Assembly (NCBI RefSeq): GCF_014204865.1 | Contig: NZ_JACHMG010000001.1 | Span: 7,528,501-7,592,500 of the forward strand | DNA: 64,000 bases | Direction of reading: 5' to 3' | From: Amycolatopsis jiangsuensis | GTDB lineage: Bacteria > Actinomycetota > Actinomycetes > Mycobacteriales > Pseudonocardiaceae | Part shown: positions 7,484-15,524 of the stretch, piece by piece | How the letters are laid out: each line of letters begins with the position of its first letter | Position numbering within the stretch: position 1 is the first letter of the stretch | Notes under the pieces: generated by a model | Seen by the model: only the letters and a program-made list of their open reading frames with translations | What the model was told of the DNA's origin: nothing | The model's database searches: none | Translations under genes and position numbers: made by a program

Positions 7484-10400
7484 GATCGCCTCGTTCACGT
7501 CCCGTCCGTCGCGTTCGGCCTGCACCTGGGCGGCCAGCACGCGCTTGTAGTCCTTCGGCATGACCTTCCCGAACCGGTCGACGGCCGCGTCCCAGTCCGC
7601 GAGCAGCTCGCGGGCGACGGCGGACTCCGTTTCGTTGTAATGCTTCTCCACGGCCTCGCGGAGGAAGTCGGTGTCCTCGGTGTCGAGCGGGTCGAGGTCC
7701 ACCATCTCCGGGTTCACCCGGTGCACCGGCAGGTCGAGCACGTAGGCCACACCACCGGACATCCCGGCCGCGAAGTTGCGCCCGATCCTGCCGAGCACCA
7801 CCATCCGGCCACCGGTCATGTATTCGCCGCCGTGGTCGCCCACGCCCTCCACCACGGCCAGCGCGCCGGAGTTCCGCACGCAGAACCGTTCACCGACCTG
7901 GCCGCGGATGAAGATCTCCCCGCTCGTGGCGCCGTAGCCGATCACATTGCCCGCGATGATGTGGTTCTCCGCCACGACCGGGGACTCCCTCACCGGACGC
8001 ACCACGATCCGGCCGCCGGAGAGGCCCTTGCCGACGTAGTCGTTGCCGTCGCCGTAGAGCCGCAACGTGATGCCCTTCGGCACGAAGGCGCCGAACGACT
8101 GGCCCGCGGTGCCGGTGAAGGTGATGTCGATGGTGTCGTCGGGCAGCCCTTCGCCGCCCCACTTCTTCGTGAGTTCAGAGCCGAGCATGGTGCCCACGGT
8201 GCGGTTGACATTGCGGACCGGCAGTTCGAGGCGCACCTTGTCGCCCGAGGCCAGCGCTCCCTCGGCCAGCTGGATGAGGGTGTTGTCCAGCGCCTTGTCC
8301 AGCCCGTGGTCCTGCCGCACAACCTGGTGCCGCGCGGCACGCGGCGCCAGCTCCGGCACGTGGAAGATCGGCGACAGGTCGAGGCCCGCGGCCTTCCAGT
8401 GCTCCACCGCCTTGCGCTTGTCCAGCACCTCGGCGTGCCCGACCGCCTCGGCGATCGACCGGAAACCCAGCTCCGCCAGGTATTCCCGGACCTCCTGGGC
8501 GATGAACTCGAAGAAGTTGACCACGTACTCGGCCTTGCCGCTGAACTTCTCGCGCAGCTTCGGGTTCTGCGTGGCCACGCCCACCGGGCAGGTGTCCAGA
8601 TGGCACACCCGCATCATGATGCAGCCGGAGACCACCAGCGGTGCGGTGGCGAACCCGAACTCCTCGGCGCCCAGCAGCGCCGCGATCACCACGTCCCTGC
8701 CGGTCTTGAGCTGCCCGTCGGTCTGCACCACGATCCGGTCGCGCAGCCGGTTGGCCAGCAGCGTCTGCTGCGTTTCGGCCAGCCCCAGCTCCCACGGGCC
8801 ACCGGCGTGCTTGATCGACGACAGCGGCGAAGCACCGGTACCACCATCGTGCCCGGAGATCAGCACCACGTCGGCGTGCGCCTTGGACACACCGGCGGCG
8901 ACCGTGCCGACGCCGACCTCGGACACCAGCTTCACGTGGATGCGGGCGTCCGGGTTGGCGTTCTTGAGGTCGTGGATCAGCTGGGCGAGGTCCTCGATGG
9001 AATAGATGTCGTGGTGCGGTGGTGGCGAGATGAGGCCCACGCCCGGTGTGGAGAACCGCGTCTTCGCGATCCACGGGTACACCTTCGCGCCGGGCAGCTG
9101 CCCGCCCTCACCGGGCTTCGCGCCTTGGGCCATCTTGATCTGGATGTCGTCCGCGTTGACCAGGTACTCACTGGTCACGCCGAACCGTCCACTCGCGACC
9201 TGCTTGACCGCGGAACGGCGCTGCGGGTCGTAGAGCCGTTCGGCGTCCTCGCCGCCCTCACCGGTGTTCGACTTGCCGCCCAGCTGGTTCATCGCGATGG
9301 CGAGCGTCTGGTGCATCTCCATCGAGATCGAGCCGTAGGAGATGGCGCCGGTGGCGAACCGCTTCACGATCTCGGAAACCGGCTCGACCTCCTCGATCGG
9401 CACCGGCTGCCGGTCGCCTCGCCGGAAATCGAACAGCCCGCGCAGCGTCGACAGCTTTTCGGCCTGGTCGTCGACGGCCTTCGTGTACTCCTTGAAGATC
9501 TCGTACTTCCCGCTGCGCGTGGAATGCTGCAGCTTGAACACCGTCTGCGGGTTGAACAGGTGGGGCTCGCCTTCGCGGCGCCACTGGTAGTCCGCGCCGG
9601 TCTGCAGTTCGCGGTGGCTCGCGCGGACGCCGTCGGCCGGGAAGGCGCGCACGTGCCGCTGGGCGACCTCCTCGGCGATGGTGTCGAAACCGACGCCGCC
9701 GAGGCGGGAAGTCGTGCCGGCGAAACAGGTGTCGACGACCTCGGCGCCGAGTCCGACCGCCTCGAAGATCTGCGCCCCGGTGTAGGAGGCCACAGTGGAC
9801 ACACCCATCTTCGACATGGTCTTGCGCACGCCCTTGCCGAGCGCCTTGATCAGATTCGTGGTCGCCTGCTTCGGCGTCACCCCCGGAATCAGGCCGCGGT
9901 GGGCCATCTCCTCGACGGTCGCCATGGCGAGATACGGGTTGACCGCGGCCACGCCGTAGCCGATGAGCAGCGCGATGTGGTGCACCTCGCGGGCGTCCCC
10001 GGCTTCCACGATGAGGCCGACCTGGGTGCGGGTCTTCTCCCGGACCAGGTGGTGGTGCACCGCGCCGGTCAGCAGCAACGACGGGATCGGCGCGTGGTCC
10101 TCGTCGACGCCGCGGTCGGACAGCACGATCAGCCGCGCGCCGTCCTCGATCGCCTCGGAGACCTCGGTGCGGATCTCGTCCAGCCGCTGCAGCAGGGCTT
10201 CGCCGCCGCCGTGCACGTTGTAGCGGCCGAGCACGGTCACCGCCTGGAACTCCGGCAGGTCGCCGTCGTCGTTGACGTGTACCAGCTTCGCCAGCTGGTC
10301 GTTGTCCAGCACCGGGAACGGCAGCACGATCCGGCGGCACGACGAGGCGTCCGCGGCGAGCAGGTTCGGCTCCGCGCCGAGCTGGGTGCCCAGCGCCGTG

Positions 10401-11995
10401 ATCAGCTCCTCGCGGATCGAGTCCAGCGGCGGATTGGTCACCTGGGCGAAAAGCTGGATGAAGTAGTCGAACAACGGCCGCGAGCCCGACGAGATCGAAG
10501 CGAGCGGCGAGTCGTTGCCCATCGAGCCGATCGGCTCCGCGCCGGTGCGCGCCATCGGTTCGAGGATCGTGTCGAGTTCCTCTTCGGTGTAGCCGAAGGA
10601 CTGCTGCCGGCGGACGAGCGCGGCGTGCAGCGGCACCTCGCGATCGCGCTCGGGCAGGTCCTCCAGGCGCAGCAGCCCGGCTTCCACCCACTCGTCGTAG
10701 GGGTGCGCGGTGGCCAGCTCGCCCTTGATCTCCTCGTCCTCGACGATCCGGCCCTCGACGGTGTCCACGAGGAACATCCGGCCCGGCTCGAGCCGTCCCT
10801 TGCGGACGATCGTGGACTGGTCCAGCTCGAGCACGCCGACCTCGCTGGCGAGCACCACGAGCCCGTCGTCGGTGACCCAGTAGCGGCCCGGGCGCAGGCC
10901 GTTGCGGTCGAGCACCGCGCCGATCTGCGCGCCGTCGGTGAACGCGACCAGCGCCGGCCCGTCCCACGGCTCCATCAGCGTGGAGTGGAACTCGTAGAAC
11001 GCCCGCCGCGCGGGGTCCATCTCCTGGTGGTTCTCCCAGGCCTCCGGGATCATCATCAGCACCGCGTGCGGCAGCGACCGGCCACCGAGGTGCAGCATCT
11101 CCAGCACCTCGTCGAAGGACGCGGAATCGCTGGCACCGCGGGTGATCACCGGGTAGATGCGCTTGAGTTCACCGGGGACGAGGTCGGTCTCCAGCAGTGC
11201 CTCGCGGGCGTCCATCCAGTTGCGGTTGCCCCTGAGCGTGTTGATCTCGCCGTTGTGCGCCACGTACCGGTACGGGTGCGCCAGCGGCCACGACGGGAAG
11301 GTGTTGGTGGAGAAGCGGGAGTGCACCAGTCCGATCGCGCTCGTCACGCGTTCGTCGGTGAGGTCCGGGAAAAACCGTTCCACCTGCGGCTCGGTGAGCA
11401 TTCCTTTGTAGACGATGGTGCGCGAGGACAGGCTCGGGAAGTACAGGTCGTCCTCGGCCAGCTCGTGCTCGGCGCGCTTGCGGACGCAGAACGCGGCGCG
11501 TTCCAGCTCCAGTCCCTTGCGGTTGTTGCGGCGCCCGGCCAGGAACAGCTGCGTGAAGTGCGGCATGGTCTCGGCGGCGGTGGGCCCGCAGTGCGCGGCG
11601 TCCACCGGCAGCTCGCGCCAGCCCACCACGCTCATGTCCTCCTCGGCGGCGATCCGCTCGATGGTGGTCATGGCCCGGCCGCGGCGTTTCTCGTCCTGCG
11701 GCAGGAAGGCGGTGCCCACGGCGTAGCGGCCCTCGGGCGGCAGCGGGAAGTCGACCACCTCGCGGTAGAACGCGTCCGGGACCTGGATGAGCAGGCCGGC
11801 GCCGTCCCCGGTCTCCGGTTCCGCTCCGCGTGCCCCGCGATGCTCCAGATTGCGCAGCGCGACCAAGGCTTTCGCGACGATCTGATGATCGCGGCGACCG
11901 GTCAGGTCCGCGACGAACGCGACACCGCAGGCGTCGTGCTCGTTCGCGGGGTCGTACAGGCCACCTGTGGCCGGGGTACTGGAACTGTGGGTCAC
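7463..11995 (-). CDS. gltB: Glutamate synthase large subunit
   Basis: 1510 residues, normal for the family. The class II glutaminase begins at Cys23 in EHDACGVAF after a short propeptide expected to be removed. The FMN-binding synthase domain follows, with the 3Fe-4S cysteines in [19 protein letters not shown], and the C-terminal GXGXG beta-helix is seen in [14 protein letters not shown]. The enzyme hydrolyses glutamine and channels ammonia to 2-oxoglutarate. Translation starts at the GTG 11993-11995 behind GGGAGG. It is upstream of gltD in one operon, with a long untranscribed or leader region of about 500 bases before the next gene. Confidence 0.97.
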   Translation of the reverse strand: MTHSSSTPATGGLYDPANEHDACGVAFVADLTGRRDHQIVAKALVALRNLEHRGARGAEPETGDGAGLLIQVPDAFYREVVDFPLPPEGRYAVGTAFLPQDEKRRGRAMTTIERIAAEEDMSVVGWRELPVDAAHCGPTAAETMPHFTQLFLAGRRNNRKGLELERAAFCVRKRAEHELAEDDLYFPSLSSRTIVYKGMLTEPQVERFFPDLTDERVTSAIGLVHSRFSTNTFPSWPLAHPYRYVAHNGEINTLRGNRNWMDAREALLETDLVPGELKRIYPVITRGASDSASFDEVLEMLHLGGRSLPHAVLMMIPEAWENHQEMDPARRAFYEFHSTLMEPWDGPALVAFTDGAQIGAVLDRNGLRPGRYWVTDDGLVVLASEVGVLELDQSTIVRKGRLEPGRMFLVDTVEGRIVEDEEIKGELATAHPYDEWVEAGLLRLEDLPERDREVPLHAALVRRQQSFGYTEEELDTILEPMARTGAEPIGSMGNDSPLASISSGSRPLFDYFIQLFAQVTNPPLDSIREELITALGTQLGAEPNLLAADASSCRRIVLPFPVLDNDQLAKLVHVNDDGDLPEFQAVTVLGRYNVHGGGEALLQRLDEIRTEVSEAIEDGARLIVLSDRGVDEDHAPIPSLLLTGAVHHHLVREKTRTQVGLIVEAGDAREVHHIALLIGYGVAAVNPYLAMATVEEMAHRGLIPGVTPKQATTNLIKALGKGVRKTMSKMGVSTVASYTGAQIFEAVGLGAEVVDTCFAGTTSRLGGVGFDTIAEEVAQRHVRAFPADGVRASHRELQTGADYQWRREGEPHLFNPQTVFKLQHSTRSGKYEIFKEYTKAVDDQAEKLSTLRGLFDFRRGDRQPVPIEEVEPVSEIVKRFATGAISYGSISMEMHQTLAIAMNQLGGKSNTGEGGEDAERLYDPQRRSAVKQVASGRFGVTSEYLVNADDIQIKMAQGAKPGEGGQLPGAKVYPWIAKTRFSTPGVGLISPPPHHDIYSIEDLAQLIHDLKNANPDARIHVKLVSEVGVGTVAAGVSKAHADVVLISGHDGGTGASPLSSIKHAGGPWELGLAETQQTLLANRLRDRIVVQTDGQLKTGRDVVIAALLGAEEFGFATAPLVVSGCIMMRVCHLDTCPVGVATQNPKLREKFSGKAEYVVNFFEFIAQEVREYLAELGFRSIAEAVGHAEVLDKRKAVEHWKAAGLDLSPIFHVPELAPRAARHQVVRQDHGLDKALDNTLIQLAEGALASGDKVRLELPVRNVNRTVGTMLGSELTKKWGGEGLPDDTIDITFTGTAGQSFGAFVPKGITLRLYGDGNDYVGKGLSGGRIVVRPVRESPVVAENHIIAGNVIGYGATSGEIFIRGQVGERFCVRNSGALAVVEGVGDHGGEYMTGGRMVVLGRIGRNFAAGMSGGVAYVLDLPVHRVNPEMVDLDPLDTEDTDFLREAVEKHYNETESAVARELLADWDAAVDRFGKVMPKDYKRVLAAQVQAERDGRDVNEAIMEAAHG

Positions 11996-12505
11996 GGCTG
12001 GCCGCCTCCCAAGGCGTCGGCGCGGTTCTGCTCACTCCATCGAGTGGTTCGGCGTCGAACCGGCTAACGAAGTGGTCTGCGAACCGCGATGGTCAGTCGA
12101 GAAAGGGAAACCACTCCGCCCGGCTCCGGGAACACCGGACACCGTCGGCAGGAGAGGCCCCGGCCGCACGGCAGTGGGCGGCAGCGGTGGTACTGCACGT
12201 CGCTGTACAGGCACGCGCGTCGGTCGGCCTGTGTGGTGGGGGGCCCGGCCGGGCGCGTGGTGATCAGCCCGGGTTCGCCGGGTCTTATGACGATAGTGTG
12301 AAATCGCCGTTATCGACATACATCGTGGGGCGCGCGTGGGAAATGCCACGGTTGCGTTGACGGCCTCGCGGGTACTCCCACTTGCCGGACCGGGTCTCCC
12401 GGACCCTGGTCAGAAGTGTCGCTGACCAGGGGATTCGTGATGCCGGGCCGGATGCCGCACTACGGTGGAAGCCTGGTTGACTCCGGTGGGTGAGGCACCA
12501 CGTCG
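11996..12505. other. 510-bp divergent intergenic region gltB / yigZ-like
   Basis: No convincing gene. It holds the gltB ribosome site (GGGAGG on the minus strand near 12005-12012) and an AT-richer island at about 12281-12330 with an imperfect inverted repeat GACGATA...TATCGAC, the likeliest place for a gltB promoter or operator. A perfect hairpin at 12404-12431 lies on the yigZ side. The short open frames here have no ribosome sites and no recognisable content. Confidence 0.6.
12404..12431. promoter_or_regulatory. Perfect 10-8-10 inverted repeat upstream of the YigZ-family gene
   Basis: CCCTGGTCAG and its exact complement flank an 8-base loop, 74 bases before the 12506 start. In a divergent promoter region this is more likely an operator or leader hairpin than a terminator, but no U tract or regulator supports either. 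Confidence 0.45.
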
Positions 12506-13132
12506 ATGACTGATCGTTACCTGTCGGTGGCGGCCGCCGGACTGCACGAGATCGAAATCCGCCGCTCCCGGTTCCTGTGCGCGGTGGCGCCGGTCGAGCA
12601 GGAAGCGGCCGCCCGCGAGGCGATCGCGGCCCGCCGCCGGGCCGAACCCGCGGCCCGGCACCACTGTCACGCCTTCGTCCTCGGCCCGGACGGCCGCACC
12701 CAGCGCTCCAGCGACGACGGCGAGCCCGCGGGCACGGCCGGCGTGCCGATGCTCGAAGTCCTGCGCCGCCGCGAACTGACCGACACGGTCGCGGTGGTGT
12801 CCCGCCACTTCGGCGGCGTGCTGCTCGGCGCGGGCGGCCTGATCCGCGCGTACGGGCAGGCGGTGTCGGAGACCGTGGACGTGGCCGGAGTGGTGGAGTA
12901 CCGGCGGCTGCGGCTGTTCGACATCGAGGTGGACTACACCCGCGCCGGCCGCCTGGAGAACGATCTGCGTGCATCGGCGTACGCCGTGCGGGAAACCCGC
13001 TTCGAAGCCGAAGCCCACTTCGAGGTCGGCGTCCTCCCCGGCGAGGAGCCGCGCTTCACGGCATGGCTCGCGGAGGCGACCGGAGGCTCGGCAGAGGCAG
13101 TGGAGCTGGGGGAGGACTGGGTCCGCGGATAG
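12506..13132 (+). CDS. YigZ/IMPACT-family protein
   Basis: 208 residues. The N-terminal UPF0029/Impact domain includes ARHHCHAFVLGPDG, RSSDDGEPAGTAGVPMLEVL and VSRHFGGVLLGAGGLIRAYG, the family's most conserved blocks. The C-terminal DUF1949-like domain follows from about residue 140. Family members bind nucleic acid or ribosomes, and the eukaryotic relative IMPACT restrains GCN2; the bacterial role is not firmly known. It stands alone between gltB and a repeat-filled region. The ATG at 12506 has only a weak upstream purine run. Confidence 0.88.
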   Translation: MTDRYLSVAAAGLHEIEIRRSRFLCAVAPVEQEAAAREAIAARRRAEPAARHHCHAFVLGPDGRTQRSSDDGEPAGTAGVPMLEVLRRRELTDTVAVVSRHFGGVLLGAGGLIRAYGQAVSETVDVAGVVEYRRLRLFDIEVDYTRAGRLENDLRASAYAVRETRFEAEAHFEVGVLPGEEPRFTAWLAEATGGSAEAVELGEDWVRG

Positions 13133-13489
13133 CCCGGATCGCCGGGCACCGGGCCGCTCGTGCCGGGCCGCTCGTGCCGGGCTGCCGGGCTGCCGGGCGC
13201 AGGTTGCTGGGCGCAGGGCCGCTCGTGCCGGGCCGCTTGTGCCGGGCTGCCGGGCGCAAGGCCGCTGGCGCCGGATCGGTGGTGCCGGGCCGCTCGTGCC
13301 GGGCTGGTGGTGCTGGATTGCCGGGTGGCGGGCCGCTCGTGCCGGGCCGCTGGCGCCGGTTCCCGACGCGCCGGGCTGTCGGTGGCGCCGACCTGCTCAG
13401 GCGCTGCTCGCGCTGGACCGCTCGTGCCGGACCCGCGCCGCACCGAGCAGCCGTGGCCGAGCAGCCGTAACCGTGTTCGTGGCCGTTGT
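13133..13489. repeat. Degenerate GC-rich tandem array (14-mer GGGCCGCTCGTGCC and variants)
   Basis: This 357-base stretch after the YigZ-family stop contains no gene. GGGCCGCTCGTGCC occurs exactly at 13151, 13165, 13216, 13287 and 13330, with close variants at 13230 and 13344 and a partial one near 13416. Copies often sit in pairs 14 bases apart. Filler between copies is also built of CCGGGCTG-type units. It ends before the stop of the small minus-strand gene at 13490. Confidence 0.85.
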
Positions 13490-13753
13490 TCAGGCCGCGG
13501 CCACGGTTTCCGTGCCGCGCAGTGCCTTCGTGCCCGCCGCGGTCAGGACTGCCGGGACGCGCTCGCCGCAGGTGTGGCCGTCCGGGGCGGGTTCGATCAG
13601 GCCGCGGCGGACCAGTGCGCGGGTGGTCGTCTGGTCGGAGCAGCTCAGGCCGTCCACGAAGAGGTCCGGTTCGCAGCTGCAGCTGATCTCCGCGTGCCCG
13701 GCGGCCACGGCTCGCAGGGTGGCCCGCTCACGGTGGTTGAGCTCGATCGCCAT
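13490..13753 (-). CDS. Small Cys-containing winged-helix-like protein of unknown function
   Basis: 87 residues, with an unusually good ribosome site (AAGGAGG seven bases before the ATG) that supports it as real. The sequence holds three close cysteines in CSCEPDLFVDGLSC and a fourth in the middle (HTCGER). The pattern TTRALVRRGLIEPAP...VPAVLTAAGTKAL looks like the recognition helix and wing of a small helix-turn-helix protein. I do not recognise a characterised family. It lies alone between a repeat array and an Lrp regulator on the same strand, 131 bases downstream of the latter's stop. Confidence 0.65.
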   Translation of the reverse strand: MAIELNHRERATLRAVAAGHAEISCSCEPDLFVDGLSCSDQTTTRALVRRGLIEPAPDGHTCGERVPAVLTAAGTKALRGTETVAAA

Positions 13754-13883
13754 GACGGTGCCTCCTTTCCGTCTCCACTCCCCAGTACAAACCCCGTCAC
13801 CGCGCAGTTTCCGTTGCCCGGATCACCGTGTCGCGTATTTCACGTGCTTTCCGGGGTCCCCTTCGCCGGATTCAGGGGGGGGC

Positions 13884-14348
13884 TCACGGCAGCGCTTCCA
13901 CCGTCGTCTTGCGCAGGTGCCGGAAGATGATGGAGCTGCGGAAGCCGACCACCTCCTTGCGCAGGGCGAGCCGGTCGGTGAGGAACGCGTGCAGATGCTC
14001 GTTGTCCCGCACGGCGACGTGGATCAGGAAGTCGTCGCTGCCGGCCGCGACGTAGACCGACAACACCTCGGGCAGGTCGGTCATCGACCGCTGGAAGGCG
14101 TCGATCACCGCCCGGCTCAGCGGCCGCACCTGCGCCGACACCATCGCCTGCACACCGCGGCCGAGGCTCGCCAGGTCGACGTCCGCGTGATAGCCGCGCA
14201 GCACGCCTCGTTCCCGCAACAGTCGCGTGCGTTCCAGACAGGTTGACGGCGCGACGCCGACTTTCCGCGCGATTTCGCGGTTCGTCTGCCGTGCGTCCTC
14301 CTGCAGATGCGCCACGATCGCCGAATCAAGTTCGTCCAGCATGCCCAC
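13884..14348 (-). CDS. Lrp/AsnC-family regulator
   Basis: 154 residues; the start may be the ATG at 14348 or the ATG two codons further in (14342), giving MLDELD. The N-terminal helix-turn-helix LDELDSAIVAHLQEDARQTNREIA with GVAPSTCLERTRLL is typical of Lrp. The C-terminal RAM domain that binds amino acids and forms the dimer ends with a beta-strand around SIIFRHLRKT. It is divergent from the valine/leucine dehydrogenase gene with a 101-base gap, so it very probably controls that gene and itself in response to a branched-chain amino acid. Confidence 0.92.
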   Translation of the reverse strand: MGMLDELDSAIVAHLQEDARQTNREIARKVGVAPSTCLERTRLLRERGVLRGYHADVDLASLGRGVQAMVSAQVRPLSRAVIDAFQRSMTDLPEVLSVYVAAGSDDFLIHVAVRDNEHLHAFLTDRLALRKEVVGFRSSIIFRHLRKTTVEALP

Positions 14349-14449
14349 TGCTCCTCGATACCGAATTTCGTTCGCTCAACGCCCTACGACAGCGAGCAAC
14401 AGCATAACTTTCGGAGTATCAGCCCACTGAAGTTCCGAAGGAGCCTCGA
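14349..14449. promoter_or_regulatory. Lrp-type regulatory region between regulator and valine dehydrogenase
   Basis: The 101-base gap is AT-richer than its surroundings. It carries an imperfect inverted repeat, CTTTCGGA near 14407 and TTCCGAAG near 14434, just before the dehydrogenase start. Spaced half-sites of this type suit Lrp octamer wrapping. Proposed from context; the exact operator is not certain. Confidence 0.45.
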
Positions 14450-15502
14450 ATGACCGTCCACCTGCCCTGGGAACACGAGCAGCTGGTGGTCCGCCGCGGC
14501 CGCCGGTCCGGCATCCCGACGATGGTCGCCATCCACTCGACGGTGCTGGGCCCGGCCGTCGGCGGCTGCCGCATGAAGGCGTACCCGGACCTCGCCGAAG
14601 CCGAGCGGGACGTGCTGCGCCTGTCCGCCGCGATGACGGCGAAGTTCGCCGCCGCGGGCCTGTCCGCCGGTGGCGGCAAGAGCGTCATCGCGCTCGAGCC
14701 GGGGCAGCGCCTGGCCGCTGACCAGCGCCGCGCGGTGCTGCTCGACCACGCCGACCTCGTCGCTTCCCTCGGCGGTGCCTATCTCGCCGGGCCGGACGTC
14801 GGCACCGGACCGGACGACATGCTGGTCCTGCGCGAAACCGGCCCGCACGCGGTCTGCCTGCCCGAATCGGCCGGTGGGATCGGCTCCTCCAGCGGCCCCA
14901 CCGCGCAGGGCGTCCTGGCCGCTCTGCACTCGGCGTCCGCGGCCGTGTTCGGCAGCCCGGACATGGCCGGGCGCCGGATCGTGCTCAGCGGCCACGGGTC
15001 GGTCGGGGGCCTGCTCGCGCAGGCACTGGCCACCGCGGGTGCCGAGGTCCTGGTGTCCGACGTCGACCCGGCGACGCGCGAGGTGGCGCAGCGGCTCGGC
15101 TACGGCTGGGTGGAACCCGAGGACGCGACCGGCACCGAAGCGGACATCTTCGTGCCCGCGGCGGTCGGCGGGATCTTCGACGCGGACACCGAGGTCGGCG
15201 CGCGGCTCGTCGTCGGCCCGGCGAACAACCAGCTGGTCGACGACGACGCCGCGGAAGCGCTGGCGGCCCGCGGCGTGGTGTGGGTGCCGGACTACGTCGC
15301 GAGCGCCGGCGGGGTCGTCTACGCACTGGCCAGGGAGATCGACGGCGTGGACCACGCGAGCGCCACGGCGCGGGTCGAAGCGATCGGCGACGTCGTTTCC
15401 GGCCTGTTGTCCGAGGCGTTCGCCTACGGCACCACGCCGCACCGCGAGGCCGGCGAGCGGGTCCGGCGCCGGCTCAACGCACCCCGTCGGGTCGCCGTCT
15501 GA
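14450..15502 (+). CDS. vdh: Leu/Phe/Val dehydrogenase (probably valine dehydrogenase)
   Basis: 350 residues. The catalytic lysines of the Glu/Leu/Phe/Val dehydrogenase superfamily are Lys65 in MTAKFAAAG and Lys77 in SAGGGKSVI, twelve apart as expected. The Rossmann motif GHGSVGGLLA binds NAD, and ANNQLVDDDAA belongs to the C-terminal conserved part. It oxidatively deaminates valine and related amino acids to 2-oxo acids, feeding catabolism and branched-chain acyl-CoA primers. Ribosome site GAAGGAGCC lies before the ATG. It is divergent from an Lrp regulator and upstream of a 2-hydroxyacid dehydrogenase by 22 bases. Substrate preference among Val, Leu and Phe is not fixed by sequence. Confidence 0.88.
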   Translation: MTVHLPWEHEQLVVRRGRRSGIPTMVAIHSTVLGPAVGGCRMKAYPDLAEAERDVLRLSAAMTAKFAAAGLSAGGGKSVIALEPGQRLAADQRRAVLLDHADLVASLGGAYLAGPDVGTGPDDMLVLRETGPHAVCLPESAGGIGSSSGPTAQGVLAALHSASAAVFGSPDMAGRRIVLSGHGSVGGLLAQALATAGAEVLVSDVDPATREVAQRLGYGWVEPEDATGTEADIFVPAAVGGIFDADTEVGARLVVGPANNQLVDDDAAEALAARGVVWVPDYVASAGGVVYALAREIDGVDHASATARVEAIGDVVSGLLSEAFAYGTTPHREAGERVRRRLNAPRRVAV

Positions 15503-15524
15503 GCGGGGTGTCTTGAATGGGGGT

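Noticed and set aside
7469..12067. A 1532-residue open frame on the + strand opposite gltB
   Set aside because: It mirrors gltB codons, is rich in His/Arg/Asp as expected for an antisense reading of high-GC DNA, has no ribosome site and no family features.
12269..12283. tRNA T-arm-like GGGTTCG hairpin
   Set aside because: The surrounding sequence does not fold into acceptor, D and anticodon arms.
13133..13489. CRISPR array
   Set aside because: The repeats are only 14 bases, often directly adjacent, with no regular unique spacers and no cas genes nearby.
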